A stretch of 64,000 bases of DNA from Diadema setosum (GCF_964275005.1 NC_092689.1:3574501-3638500); one strand, 5' to 3'; numbered from the stretch's first letter, positions 1 to 14,200 are shown. The notes: generated by a model from the letters alone, not told the origin. Numbers and translations are program-made.

Positions 1-1430
1 AGGGTTTTTCCAATTTGTAAACAAATCAGGCAAATTATTTTCAACCATTTCATATATCATAGACAAGACTATTCATTAACGCAATTGTTTTCATGAAAGA
101 AATTTACCATTGACCAACGCAGTTTTCATGATTTACCAGGGCAAAACCCGGCACAATTTTCGCCGATAAGGGCAATATGCGATGTAGTATTTCTGCTTGC
201 GGCACGATGTACAATCCCTATGCAATACGCGCGTGCTCCGCGATCTGTAGCTGAACGCCTTCACATGTTTCGCGAACATTGCGTAAGCGCCAATTCCCAT
301 TGCGAAAGCACGTGAAAATAGCGTGCGCACATGCATTGGCCGCAAACAAGATCGCAATTCTGGCGGTGTTGTTGATGTCTTTCTCGTGTTTTTCTCATGT
401 TTTTTCGATGGTAACATCCACTTTCCGAAAAAAATGGCGGCCCACATCGGCTCGCGAAAGTTCTATTTTACCTGAGGATATGTTTTCAAAATCCATAAAC
501 ATCGAGAAAACGACAAAAAATCCAGTTTCTTGAACCATTGTTTCTTAACTGTTATGTTAAGAAGTACCGAAAATTTCATTTTGGATGCGATATGTTGTCA
601 TTTACGTGAGAAAATTTCACTTTCGTCGGAGATCGTGCCCATTTTATCGGTTGGTTTTTGTTGATTGCTAGTGTGTTAGTATATGTGTAGTGTGCATGTG
701 ACATTGCAATGCCGTGTTTAGCTGTATATTACCGTGTATGCTGTACCTGCCGCGAACGGCTGCACGGCCGCTTACTAACGCAGTTACTCTACTCAATCTC
801 AAACCAGGGACTGTTCAGCGATATAACAACTTAGTTCAACCTTTACTGTCGAACACTTAGTGCCTATTGCATATTGCGATGCAACACCAACACATATTGC
901 TATCGAAGAAAGTTCGTTTACATTCCAATACAATGTGCGTCTAAATGATGTTCTGTGGTGACAAAGGCAAATTTTTGACAGTAAAAGAAGCGGCAGCAGA
1001 AGAAACTGCCTGCTGCATGCCATTTTCTGCTCGCGGGATAGCCCGACCAGCAGACGCGCGACGCTGTTAGCTGTGCGAATCTCTACGTACAGCGACTGGG
1101 CTGTATGTAGTTACTCGCAGGAATGCCGTGGCGTGGTGTGTACCTGCGTTGCAGCAGCGTGCATCCACCGGACTAGCAATGGCCGCGCACACACAGCGCA
1201 TCTGCACACATGTGATTGTCATGTATGGATTGCATGCACAGAATACATACTGTACGGAATATCGTAGATTGTAGCAGCAGCGTGATGTACGGTGAATGAC
1301 GGTACGGTGCTTACAGGCAGGCCCATGGTAAGGGAGACTTGCCGAAACTTTTACAAATTATGTTTACGAACCAAAAGAAAATGAAACTGCTTGAATAAAA
1401 CGTATGCAAAAATCGTTTCAGTATTTACGC
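1..1430. other. No recognisable gene
   Basis: Moderately CpG-containing sequence with short unconvincing reading frames on both strands. A YY1-like word (aatggcggc) near 433 hints at promoter-type DNA, but no exon chain could be built. Confidence 0.4.
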
Positions 1431-1460
1431 CATACGGGGGTGCGTCAAATGTACCGAGGA

Positions 1461-1610
1461 TGTCCGTCAAAAAAGTGACCGAGGTGTGCGTCACTTTCAA
1501 CGTGTTGTCCGTCAAAAAAGTGACTGTGGTGTTCGTCACTTGCAGCGTTTTGTCCGTCAAAAAAGTGATTGTGGTGTCCGTCAAAAACCCCATGTGGTCA
1601 GTCAAAAAAT
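1461..1610 (+). repeat. 45-bp minisatellite
   Basis: The word tgtccgtcaaaaaagtga starts at 1461, 1506 and 1551, with a shortened fourth unit at 1575. The array is bounded on each side by a ggggtgcgtca copy. Confidence 0.85.
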
Positions 1611-1639
1611 GACCATGACGCACCCATGTCCGGGGGTAG

Positions 1640-3270
1640 TGGGGTGCGTCATTACATTGACAAGTGCATAAGTACCGGGTATTGTTACAATGGTTATGCT
1701 TTTGGGTCTACTTCACTTAACATAAACTTACAACTGTAGGCCTACCCAAATTTATCAAATAAACATTGATGAAAACAAGGTTGATCTGCATAGACCCAGA
1801 ATCTAGTTCCATGTTTACTTTATCCACCTAACACTCTGTTATAAATGAATAGAACCTTAGCATCACAGACTTTATTTCACGACGCGACATAATGACTGTG
1901 TTACTCATTAAACCTAACAGCATTAAATTAATGTTACACTTTACTACGTTCAGCACTGACTTCGATCATGGAACACTTCTTGACATTACAGAAAGAGAAT
2001 TAAGTGTTGATCTGATACGACACACTGACATTCTGTCGCTGTCCCCAGCCTCTCCATTGCAGATCTCTTGACAACCTAGTATGCAATCACAAATGGGGTT
2101 ATCCATGGCCACTCCACTCAAAGATAAATATCATGGTGTGGGCCTAGGCTGTAGCCGCATGAAGGTAGTGACACTGCACTAGACGTGATTCATAAAATGT
2201 CTCATTGCATGCACACAGTCTAGTCAACGCAAACAGACTAGAGACGGTACAGTACATTCGTATTACACAGCACAGTGCCCCAACGACCGGTCCTGTATGT
2301 ATTCGCCTTGAACATTGGAATTTCGGAATTTCTCTTAATCAGACCTTGCATGCCGGAAATCTGAACCTTGAACTTAATCTAAATTATTTTCCCGTCAAAA
2401 TCGTCGAATCAACGGTACATACCTTCCACATCGACAATGGACTTTCAGCCTGTCAACTCGTCATATCCTGTCGAGTTCCCTCTTCTCGATCTCGCGACCA
2501 CCTCTCGCACTGTACGTTTAACTGCTGCACTAGTTGATGTTACACTACTGTACCCACCCGTGTAGCTTACGTGGATGTGTGTATCACATGCACACACACC
2601 AGTTTATACTAAGTACTGTACACGAACCAGTAGGCACCCATGGACCGGTACTTGCACTTTCCATCCGATCCGAATGTTCGATCACCCGCAGCTCCACACC
2701 GCGTACCGTTGCAGCGATACGGGAAATGCGGTGGACATACTAGAGTATGCAGATTTCCGTGATACAGATCATAGACCACCTAAACAGACAAACGAAAAAA
2801 GGAGTGTTTTTTTTTTATTTTATTCATTTATTTATTTTTTTTTTTTAATGGGGGGGGGGGGGATGTATGCTAAAGAGTAGTAAGGTGAATTTGGGACTGG
2901 TTGAGAAAAGAATGTTTAGATGGAGAAAACATGAATATAAAGAGACTTGAGAAAAAAGATTGAAGAAAGGGGATTGAGGAGCGCACGAAATGTAAGGAAT
3001 AACGAATCGATGGGCCAATAGAAAACTTTTATTAATTTATTTTTTAACTAGCCGCGATTTACGAGTACTCTCTCAATTACTGCAATTATAGGCCTATGCT
3101 TTTTGCCATAAACCTCTTGAATACTGTAGGCATATAATGCCATTGAGTATCATGTGGCCTATCCGCTCTAGCTGTATCCCTCAAATATGTTTGCAATTAC
3201 AGATTATTGTGCCACTGGTTGTAAGATATAAATAAATAAATAAATAAATAAAGATCAACTAGGATTTCCA
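1640..3270. other. No recognisable gene
   Basis: Only short open frames. Contains a T-rich/G-run stretch at about 2808-2862 and a (TAAA/TAAAT) run near 3230-3252. Confidence 0.4.
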
Positions 3271-3272
3271 AA

Positions 3273-3278
3273 TGTGAT

Positions 3279-3338
<60 letters not shown>
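3273..3338. repeat. (TA)n microsatellite
   Basis: An uninterrupted TA run directly abutting the left arm of the Penelope-like fragment. Confidence 0.9.
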
Positions 3339-3339
<1 letters not shown>

Positions 3340-4895
3340 CGAAGAATCAAGAAATAAACTAGTAATGCATTATTTCGCCAATAAGAATGAGTTTATTGAA
3401 CAACTCAAATTTTCGGTGGCTTCCACCTTCTTCAGGAGTCTCGACGGGGAATGTCAATACCAAAACATAAATTGAACATGAAGAGCGCGCACACATACAC
3501 AGAATTGGTTGCTATGAGAGTGCGTACCCTTTACAATGATGTTGCCATGTAGACGCAATGTAGTCAAGGTACCCCACGCATAAGGAGGAGGACATTGACA
3601 TGTTTATTACGTAACAATGGTATTAAATTACTTTGTATTATCACATGTTATGATATCGACATATGTACTCATCAACAGCTATCAACGTACCATAAGTTAC
3701 AAAATTAGGTTAAAGAGCGCTCCAACAATTAAATTGTTTCATTACTTAAAATACAAAAATCGGTAGGAAGAAGTTGGTATAATAATTCCTGTTAAGAAAC
3801 AGATGAAATCATCAATTACAAAAACCACAGTTCGGTGTCTCGCTGAAATCTAAACAGATTTGAACATGCAAGTGTGGAATTGATTGACTCATACAACTGA
3901 GTGATAGGATGACAGTGTGAATCCATCTACAGAAAATAATACAAAATAAGAGTAAATTGATTATTAAGATGGAGACATGAAATCATAATATTCGCTATAA
4001 TTCGTCATAATCTCAGACAGATTAACCAACTAATTTCTCTATCACAACACCAGTGGTAGTGAAACAGTTATCAATTAGAAAGATATTTTGAAAAAATATC
4101 TTATAATCCTCATGACTTATTCCTCTCTTTAACGGAAGAATGAGTAACCGTTTAAAATGGATAAATACCTGTTCAACCCTTCACCTTGAAAGCTCTTACT
4201 CTTCACGATTACTCGTAACTCGGCGAGTTTTCTTTCCTCTGCTGATGTGTAATGTCCCCCGAAAATGCACACTCTGACATCCTTCAATGAGTGGCCGGGG
4301 AGGTTGAAGTGTTTAGCAACGGGAAGGTCATCCTATCACTCAGTTGTATGAGTCAATCAATTCCACACTTGCATGTTCAAATCTGTTTAGATTTCAGCGA
4401 GACACCGAACTGTGGTTTTTGTAATTGATGATTTCATCTGTTTCTTAACAGGAATTATTATACCAACTTCTTCCTACCGATTTTTGTATTTTAAGTAATG
4501 AAACAATTTAATTGTTGGAGCGCTCTTTAACCTAATTTTGTAACTTATGGTACGTTGATGAGTACATATGTCGATATCATAACATGTGATAATACAAAGT
4601 AATTTAATACCATTGTTACGTAATAAACATGTCAATGTCCTCCTCCTTATGCGTGGGGTACCTTGACTACATTGCGTCTACATGGCAACATCATTGTAAA
4701 GGGTACGCACTCTCATAGCAACCAATTCTGTGTATGTGTGCGCGCTCTTCATGTTCAATTTATGTTTTGGTATTGACATTCCCCGTCGAGACTCCTGAAG
4801 AAGGTGGAGGCCACCGAAAATTTGAGTTGTTCAATAAACTCATTCTTATTGGCGAAATAATGCATTACTAGTTTATTTCTTGATTCTTCGCTATA
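3335..4895 (-). mobile_element. Penelope-like retroelement 3' fragment in a large inverted repeat
   Basis: Two nearly identical arms of about 570 bp (3335-3913 and 4327-4895, inverted) flank a 413-bp centre. On the minus strand, just below 4327, the centre encodes LPVAKHFNLPGHSLKDVRVC and then EERKLAELRVI and EGLNR, the C-terminal part of the GIY-YIG nuclease domain of Penelope-like elements. The element is 5'-truncated and broken; near-identity of the arms suggests a fairly recent event. TA arrays abut both sides. Confidence 0.75.
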
Positions 4896-4927
4896 TTGGA
4901 GCCAATACGTGAATTCGCAACATGTTT

Positions 4928-4931
<4 letters not shown>

Positions 4932-5000
<69 letters not shown>
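4932..5000. repeat. (TA)n microsatellite between inverted element ends
   Basis: A TA run flanked by inverted, diverged copies of the same terminal sequence (ggagc...gtttggacatata on the left, tatatgtccaaaac...ttgctcc on the right), so the array lies at the junction of two element ends. Confidence 0.8.
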
Positions 5001-5002
<2 letters not shown>

Positions 5003-5079
5003 ACACATTAATATAATATATATGTCCAAAACTTTTTGAGATTTCACTTATTTGCTCCATGAAGAAATGAAGAAACAAA

Positions 5080-5172
5080 CTGGTAATGCATTTTTGGCCA
5101 ATAAAGAATGAGTTTTCTCGACTCAAATAAACTCATTCTTTATCGGCCAAAAGTGCATTACCAGTTTTTTTC
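5080..5172. repeat. Hairpin from diverged Penelope-like ends
   Basis: A short inverted repeat: actggtaatgca, ggccaataaagaatgagttt and the inverse copy after a short loop. The arms are diverged copies of the outer end of the element at 3335-4895. Confidence 0.65.
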
Positions 5173-5626
5173 TTTATACATATATGTGGATATATGTGTG
5201 TGTGTGTGTGTGTACAACCTAAAATGGCATTGACACTTCATCCTGGTGGTGGGGATATGTACAGATATATACTATATAAATTTCACAACCAAGGATAAAT
5301 CAGATCATTTTGGAATAGACTGCCTGATTTTCCTCACCATCACTTAATCACTATAGGGTATTTTAGAAGGCTCACCTGCTTAAAATGTGTCTGTATTTAT
5401 TCAACAATCAGCATTAATTTTATTGCCATTGTATTCAGTCCTTTTTTTTGGGGGGGGGGGGTGGGGGGAATTATTTCGCAATTTATGTGTAGACATACAA
5501 TACATATTGCTATGATGATGAAAATTCATAGTATTCCTGTGTCTACTGTTTTTGTGTCACATTTTTATGATATTTTCTGTGGTAAATTTGAAATTTCCAA
5601 AGTGTAGTCCCCTGTTCAATCCCTTA

Positions 5627-6010
5627 AAGGGGTCGTATAGTTTTGGTTGAGACCTAATTTCCGGTTTCTTACATTTTTTGGTGAGATAATGAGAAACCTC
5701 TAATGAAATATGAAAGAGTATGTAATTTCATGAGGAATTCAACGTTTATTTGATGAAAATTGGTTTTGAAATGGCCGAGATATCCAAAACAGAGCGATTC
5801 CAATAAGTGTGGGACCTACACTTTATTACGATCGCTTTGTTTTACTTTGTTTTTGGATGTTTCAGTCATTCCAAACCCGATTTTCATCAAATAAACTTTG
5901 AATTCCTCTTTGAATGGTATGCTCTGTACTATTTCCTAAGTGTTTTCTTGGTATCTCGCAAAAAGTTAAAAGCCCAATTCTCATCTCCACCAATACTGTA
6001 CTATCTGGGG
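5627..6010. mobile_element. MITE-like inverted-repeat element
   Basis: Imperfect inverted arms around 5770-5880 (catgaggaattcaacgttta on the left against the inverse at 5880-5915), and ends reading ggggtcgtatag / inverse of ctatctgggg. Diverged; no coding capacity. Confidence 0.5.
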
Positions 6011-6279
6011 ATATCAAAGTTGAAACTTGGATAGGCTACACAGAATTTTTCAGCACAGTGGCTTACCGCTTAGAATGGCGAACTTCAACATACATTGGTA
6101 TACCTGGATGTCAAACAATAGTACTGTCAAATATCGATACCATTGCTTGACATATAGGTACAGTACATATATATCATTTCCCATCTTCAGGAACATTGTA
6201 GACACATGGACATCACTGAGAGTTTGTGTAAATACATCTTTCTTTATTGTAATAGCTCAGCAGCATGGCTAAATATTGT

Positions 6280-9115
6280 CAATTATATACATATTAATCC
6301 TTCCATATGCTCTATACCATACTCTTGAGTATCAAATTGGTAAAATTTTTTTCATTATATAAACATGATCGTTGCATTAAAAAAAAAAAATCAACATCCT
6401 AGTTAGAACATCACAACTTTGAAGGGTGTATTTGATAAAGACATTTCAAGAAGTGATTTTTTTTTTTTTCAAAGAAGATCTGACCATGACCTATCCTTGA
6501 TATCTCTACAACCTAATAATCTCACTTTGGTCAAGCCATTTGTTCTCCTTTACAGGAGGTCAAGTTTTTAAAAATGCATGACAGTGAGATAAAATGGTGC
6601 ATTCCATTACACATGAAGAAGAGGGGGTAGGAATCTAGCATCCACATTTTACACAAACCAAGCAAACTGCGAAGATAAATTAGAGCCCTTTCCAAAAAAC
6701 AAACAAACAAACAACTCCCAATGTAAAAAGACGAGATTAACTATTCAGTGTCAAACAGGAAATATCTTCAAGAATTATAAAACAGATCCTCAAAGTTTTA
6801 AGCATATATATACCATTGAATGTATGTGTAAATAAAGTGTGAAATTTGACCTAAGAAGTGATAAAATTCTTCTCTTGCAAGCACCCAAACTGGGTGAAAA
6901 ATATATATGTTTGCATGGCACACAATGGGCAAAGTAAATCCTTCTGCACTACTCTATAGAGTGCATAACATATGACCACCATGATCGCTTCATCATGCAA
7001 TCACTTATTGATGTGCAAGGATTCTTGTGAAAAGATTCCTTTTCAGAAAAAGAAATATTATTTCAAGGCTAAGATAGTGAATTTATGGAAAATTAGAGTA
7101 CAAGTATCAGATCAAGTGTGAAAACTACATAAGTACTTTGCAAATGTTATGTCTAGTACTGACAAACTAGGGTACGAAGATGGTGCTAAAAGGGTACACA
7201 ATATTCCACAATAAGTTAGTACAGTGTATCAGATAAAGGTGAATAGACTATAGTAAATGAAGTCTTCATTTCCTGATTGAGTTCCCTGGTAAAACCATAC
7301 CAATTTGGCTTTTTCTTTCTCATTTCAAGTACACTGTTCCATTCTCAGCTATTCACTTGCAGTAATATAATACAGTTAACACATGCTTACTTTCTGAACA
7401 ATTACAAATTGACTAAGTTCAATGTTTAACGCATTTCAATTAATTTTTTTGACTTACAGGTAAATTTGGTCATTCAGCAACAAATCTCCACAAGGAGGTA
7501 GGTTCATCAATATATGTCATTGGTTTTCTTACAATACAAACGGGAGTGTCCGTACTGCCTATACATCAGGCACCCAAGTTTCAAAATCTACAGCTGACAC
7601 AATTATGATATTGTATTTCAAAGACTTATAGAAAAATACATAGCATAAATATCTATTTTAAAAATGTTAACAAAAAGAAAGACAATTAAAAACATGCTGT
7701 ACCACTAACCACTGGTAGAGCTAAATTGTTTTACTTTGTCAAAATAGAGTCTTTTTGTTTATAGGCACTAAATGGATCCCTGTAATCATGCATACAGGTA
7801 CATATATAATTTTTCTCAGTTATCAAAGAATAAGGGAATGCCACTGATGAAAAGACACTTTTTTTGGAATTCTGAGAGCTGCAAAAATCTATCCTAAAAT
7901 CCACTGACAGAGAAAGACACTTATCATTAGGAATGTTGAAGCAATCATATGTATTACCAGAGTCTGTAGCTCTAAGATCTCAAACTGGTATTCTTAGAAT
8001 TTTTGAATACATACCATCAGCCGTAATTGAGGTGCCTGAATACAAGCTTACATTTATCAACATCTGACAATAGTTTAGAACACCCAGATAATAAGGAATA
8101 ATGCAGTGACTTCACAACTAAAATATGAGACTTTGCAAGTGACCTGAAAAATGATGAAATGATGACAGGCAACAATGATATGGGATGGGAGAAAACCCTC
8201 GTAAAAATCCAATATCTCCACCAATGTTAGTCAGTATATCGCACCCTATACATTCAACAAAATTGTGTATCCCAAATTACTGTAATTTCAATTCAAATCG
8301 GCTGTTTACCTTCACTGCCTTTTGACCCAATTTACACAGTATAATCAGGCCTTTACACCATCATACAACATCCACTGACAGAGTTTTATGGAATATCATC
8401 TATTTCTTCACTCACTACATACACTGATCTTTATCATTTTTTTTTAATTATACAATTGCAGGCCCAGTCTTGCAATGTTTTACTTTTTCATTAATTCTAA
8501 ATTGGTGAAAAAAAAAAAATCAGTTTTACATGTTTGAATAAATATAAAACTGCATGGACAACAAACAACAATAATAAAGTTTCTTCAGCATCCATCAATT
8601 ACATGCATAAAATGTGCACAAAGAATTTTAAAACAAGAAGCAGCTCATTATAGAGGTACAAGTGTACTGGTAGGCCCTGTAAAAGTCAGGACAGCAATGT
8701 GTATACAGTCAAAAGCACACAAAATGTGTACAAATGTACGGTAGATTGAAGACAAATTATCACAATCGTTTCCTTGAAAGCTTTCTAGCATCACACATTT
8801 CCCAGAGTCATAAAACTGAATGTCACAATTTTTTCAATGGCTGTAAAGATATCCATAGATGATTTGAATAAAAAGAAGAAATGAAATACATGTTCTTGTA
8901 CATAAACCCCTGCAATTGAAGGCAAAATTCAATTATTCAGCAAATATTAAGCATGTTAGGTTCTTGTGCTGAAGAGCAAGAAACCACAGTAACGTGGACG
9001 TTAAGATAAGACGGTGAATACATTGTGAGCTTCTCATATGCAGTGTGTACATTTTGCAGCAAAGAACCAAAATGACAAAAAGACTGTAAATTCTTACCTG
9101 GTACGACAATGCATC
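6280..9115. other. AT-rich stretch without a gene
   Basis: No exon with splice signals and no long frame. It lies downstream of gene 1 on the minus strand and could hold a long 3' UTR, but nothing proves it. Confidence 0.4.
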
Positions 9116-9120
9116 AAATA

Positions 9121-9350
9121 CTGTATACGCCGTTATTTTCGCGTACAGATATTTTCGCGAATGACGAGGTCATAGACATTTTCGGGAGATGTTGTTTTTC
9201 GCGAATCGACGCCGATGCTTATGTTAATGCTCTACAGCTGTATTAACAAAGCGCATGGAGACAATTTCGCGTGTTGTTAAATTCGCGATCCAACTGCAAT
9301 TCGCGAAATTCACGAAAATTAAACCCTCGCGAAAATAACGGCGTATACAG
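9121..9350. mobile_element. TA-flanked MITE, family A copy 1
   Basis: Terminal inverted repeats ctgtatacgccgttattttc and its inverse, flanked by TA on both sides; 230 bp, CpG-rich (repeated tttcgcg). TA duplication fits a Tc1/mariner-type origin. Confidence 0.88.
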
Positions 9351-10832
9351 TACATGGCCAAAAAAAAAAAAAAAAATGTACAGATTTTAATTTTACACTC
9401 ATGATACAGTGTAATAGTGCTATCAACTTCTAAAATACATTCAAAGAAATCATGCTTTGAACATGATGCAGACATACATTGTAGAGACACACACTCGCAC
9501 ACACACACACAAACACACAAACACAGAGTGAGAAAGACAATGTTTACATTTGGATAGCCTTTTAACAACTGCCAACATGTATCCACAGTGAGGAAAAAAA
9601 AGAATGACGGTATGCAATTTGCATGAGCACTGTATGCTAAAACAGAGAAGACTACTTCTCATCAGCATGGCAGACTATGCAGTCATATTGTCTGATGAAA
9701 AGAAGATAAAGAAAAGTTCATGCCTCTCTCTCAAAGCATGAAGAAATGTCAAACAGCAGACTGTGCAAATTTCATGCACGACAGATAAGAGCTAACCACA
9801 AAGCTGTCATACCATCGGCCAGCAGCCACATTGGTACATGTCACAGGCAATTTACAATAGGAAAACTTGCCTGTATTGAAGTACGGCAATCGTCGAAAAT
9901 AATAAAGGCATAGGCATTTTCGCATGAGGCATAGGGTAATACATGATCTCACTAGTTTACATAAATGATTTTCATCGGTCAATGACAAAATATCTGTAGT
10001 ATGCTGCATGAATAGAATTTAGAAATTAATGTACCGATACCTTGGCATGAAGTAGTACTGTTTTTCAATCTCTTCATCATGCAGTAATCACAAGCTAGGA
10101 TAAACAGATTTTAAGCAGAGATAGTGAAAGCTATCTGGTCTCCAGTGCATACATGTACCTGGCTTTGGCATATACAGCTGTATTGAATTGATTTCTCAAA
10201 GTGAGTTGTAGATACACATAAGGTACTAGTGAATAATTATAATATAAAACAACATGGAATCATTCGAAGTGCCTCTTAAATGATGTCAGAATGCAAAAAA
10301 AAAAAAAAAAAAAAAAAAAGTCCTCCCATGGGAGAAAGATAAGATAGAACTATTTCACAATATGTACAACTATTTGGTCAATTTACCTAGCTCTGACATT
10401 CCATCTTTTTCTTCGTCCCCAATGCATACAGATTTATGTAGCCAAGTTCTCAGAGCAATTTTGCAAGGAAATCAGACTGATCCACAGAGGATCATTAACA
10501 TACAAACCTGATAAAGTTGCAGGCATTAAAGCTGATGAAACTGCAAGGTGATTTAGCTACAAGAAAAAAAAATGTAAATGATTTAATTTTGATAGCTACC
10601 ACCTGTCCAAGGTCTACATTCTTAGAATGCATATATAAAAATACACACACAAAAAAAAAAAAGAAATCAGATTTGGGGGCTTTCTAAATAATGTTGTAAA
10701 TGTGTTTTGAATGGACATGATATATTCATATGCCTGATTTCAGCACACTTGACTACCACTGAAACTTTCACCCTATTTTGTCAAAATTAGATTTAATTGA
10801 TGGCCACCAACCTTATCATTTCTTTGAAAGGT

Positions 10833-10838
10833 TTTATT
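10833..10838 (-). terminator. Candidate polyadenylation signal of gene 1
   Basis: AATAAA on the minus strand about 340 nt after the gene 1 stop. Other copies may be used further downstream, so the 3' UTR end is uncertain. Confidence 0.35.
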
Positions 10839-11175
10839 TTGAATTGAGAAGGGACAGATTGATTATCAGTGGAAAGCTTTAGAGTCTGGAGAATATAAAA
10901 ATGCATTCCCTCCCCTAAAAAAAATGAAAAAATAAAATGAAAAATAATTAAAAAAAAAATCAGTGAATCAACATTTGGCAACTTTATCTCATGTTTGTGG
11001 CAACTGGTTACGTGCCATGGGGCCAAAGGAAGCTGTTTACAGCCAACAATTGTGACGAAATTGGGGTAAGTCTCACATGGAATATCGACTGTCAACAAAG
11101 GATGATGACCACACTCTCCTTCCCACACCATCACCAGTCATTATGACGTGCATGGTTGGTAAAAACACTCCACGT

Positions 11176-11289
11176 CTAGACCACTTCCACGTCGTATCCC
11201 TGCTTGTTGAACATCTTCGTGGTGGCGCCCTTCATACGGTAAAACACGCTGGCCTGGCGATCCGAAACGTTGCGCCGGCGCTGCTTCAT
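11176..11289 (-). CDS. Gene 1 exon 24, terminal (residues 991-1027 and stop)
   Basis: Encodes MKQRRRNVSDRQASVFYRMK and ends GYDVEVV followed by TAG. With exon 23 it forms a dense basic stretch that could be a nuclear signal or bind acidic lipid. The C-terminal EVV could act as a PDZ ligand (weak inference). Confidence 0.87.
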   Translation of the reverse strand: MKQRRRNVSDRQASVFYRMKGATTKMFNKQGYDVEVV

Positions 11290-14200
11290 CTTGAGTTAGA
11301 CAAAAACAACAACAAAAGACAGATTAGTCATCATTATTACAACAATTCACAGTCAACAAGTGCTCCTTTTTCAAGTAAAATATCAAAATGCTTAATTCAA
11401 GCATGTGACTTATGAGCAATTACCACTGGGTACTACTACAGGAAAACTCCATCATAACCGTCCATATAACCGGGATAGTGAGAATTCCCTTGTTCTTGCT
11501 GTCATGAAATCTTGTTACACCAGACACCCATACTTGTACATTGCTACATAAATACACATGTGTGGGACTACAGATGGTCATGACACATCAAGCCCCAATT
11601 GCAGGTGAGATAGTAGTCTTTATTTAGCATGTTTCTGTCAAATACAGAATACCTTGAAGAGTCAAAATAGATTTGTAAGCATGTATATTTGTTAAATAAC
11701 AATGTAGTATCCAACTATTTAGGATTACTATTCAGCATATTACTGTTGTGAGTCTGCTAGTGTACAGGAGTAGATGGGGGGGGGGGGGGGGTGAGAGAGA
11801 GAGAGCAGAGAATGATCCACATGTTTCCAAGGACAAGCCTGTCTGTAGGTTCCTACCATCCATACAGGAGTGATGTATCCACTATTAATCACAGCCATGA
11901 AATCAAGTGCATAAATTTGTACATAGTATTGTAAAGCAAGATATTTTTTGCGGGATGAAATTTTCGTTTGGCGAATTGTAAGTGGCATTCAGTGCATATA
12001 GTGTAGACAATAACTTCTGTGTGCATACAAAGTTTGCAAATCTTGACTCTTGCAAAATTTGTGAAAATTATAATGCATACATGTACAAATGCATGCAAAC
12101 ATTTCTGTATTCTGCAGGCTACAGATGCGAAACTCAACTTTGAGCATGACCTCTCTGCTTACCAAATTTTTTGTAATCATAGCATTAGCTCTCCTGTGAA
12201 TACTCTGAACAGCCACAAACAAACAAAAAGCTTAGAATTGCATTACCCACGGCTCCTTAGCTGCATCAAAAATACACAGTAACAATCAATGTATCAAGTA
12301 TTTTGAAGAAAAAAAGTATTAATAGAAGTGACAATACCAACGAAGAACTGAGTATACCTTCTTGCTCATCTTTTTCTTCTTTGTTGTCTCAGCGATGAGA
12401 TGCGTGTCGTCTGACTCACTGTCTCCCTGACTCAATGTTCTCCCCTTTGCCGACTTCTCCAGCTGAAAGATGAGAGAGTATGTTGCGTTGATTATTTGTT
12501 CATTCATATGTACATCCCTCAAAGATTTATACTGAAAGAGCATATGAAGATTTTGCACATTAATTTTATACCTTTGACATGCTTACCCAAAAGTCTCTAC
12601 GGTAATATGCATATCATCCCTGGAGTGAAAAGACCTCGTATCATTAACACACAAAAATGACTTGATGATAAAAATCTGAGCAATAAGCTTACCACTGTAA
12701 TAATTTAAACATGATAAATCATCAATCTGTACAGTGCACTCCCGTTATAACAAACACGGTTATAACGAAATTCCGGTTACAACGAAATAAAATTTAGGGC
12801 CGCAACATTATCAACTCTATGTATTTTTATTGTTTATTCATTCGGTTATAACGAAATTTCGTTATAACGAAAGAAAACTGCCGGTCCCGAGGACTTTGTT
12901 ATAACGGGAGTCCACTGTACAACATGTTGCAATGGAATAGTTTTAAAAATGACTAAATCAAGGCAGATGTTATTTCTTACTGTGTGACAGAATAATCACA
13001 ATCTCCCTTTAGCAGATTTATCAACTCTTTCAATTATAGATTGGGCACATTTCAAGAAGAATTGTAGGCCTATAAATGGGGAGAAATGCTGAATGCAAAC
13101 TTTATTCACCAGAATTATATAACCACATACTTTTTCCCAGCAAAGGCAAAAAAGGGTTCACAAACAAAGAAAATGATTATCAGCAGTGTATAAAGCAAAG
13201 AGAAAGAGAAAGAAAGAGAGGGAAAAGGAGTGTAAGAAGGCTAAAATGAATGAATGAAAAATGTATCCAAACGCCTTAATACAGACTGCATACACACAAA
13301 CTTTAAATAAATTTGATAAAGTTAATAATGACACACACACACACAAATTGATCATCAGCAAATAAGGGAAAAAGGAAGAGGAACAAACAGATAGATGACC
13401 ACAGAAAAAAAAAAAAAAAAAACATGTTGCACAGTGCAGTGTTAGTGCTTTACCTCCATATACTGGCCCGTTTCTACTTCACGCTGTTGGCAAGAAAATG
13501 GGTTAGAAAAGATCATTGTTACTTCAATTTTTGAGGGAGAAGCTTTCCCTACAAGCAATTTAAAATTTATTATTTTTTTTTTCAAATGAAAGCATTCTAT
13601 CAAAATGTACAAGATTAAGGCTACAATGAAAATCAATTGATCTGATCAGAGATGACTCTTAAAAGTCAGACACCTGAGAACTGAATCATATGCAAGGACG
13701 GTCATTTTGAGGTTCCATTATGATCAGGTTTGCCATAAGGGATGATTTTCCAACTTTCAATAGATCAGATCTTTATCAGTTTCATTGTGCTGCCTGGTCA
13801 ATGTAATACTTTCTTTGTCACCCAAATGTCAGTTTTATTTACTTGTATAACAATTTGACAAAAGGAGATATCAACCTCTGCAAGTGAAATGACTCATGGA
13901 TTAGTTTCAGAACAACAGCAAAGAAGACTGATCGTGCATGCAGTTAAGATGCGAAGCAACTCCATGTAGTATGTCAGACTTCACAATCACAGAGCATGGT
14001 TAGTGACTTACATCATATCACACTCAACTGTTCAACAAGTTATATAAATGTTAGTCGAAAACACTTGCAGCAGTTACACCACATCGTTTCAATGCATAAG
14101 TAAGCAATATTAACAAAGCCATGGCGCTATGGCATACCAAGTCCCCGTTTAATTATCACAGCACTTGCTGAATTAGAACAAGCATCATTTACATTTGGCT

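Noticed and set aside
133-533. Overlapping frames of 84 and 104 codons on opposite strands
   Set aside because: Neither shows a domain, a signal peptide or codon bias; no supporting splice sites.
1461-1610. CRISPR-like array
   Set aside because: The units are head-to-tail 45-bp repeats without distinct spacers, in animal DNA; a minisatellite.
2205-2880. Overlapping plus-strand frames of 69 to 110 codons
   Set aside because: No splice-bounded structure, no recognisable motif, and composition like the flanks.
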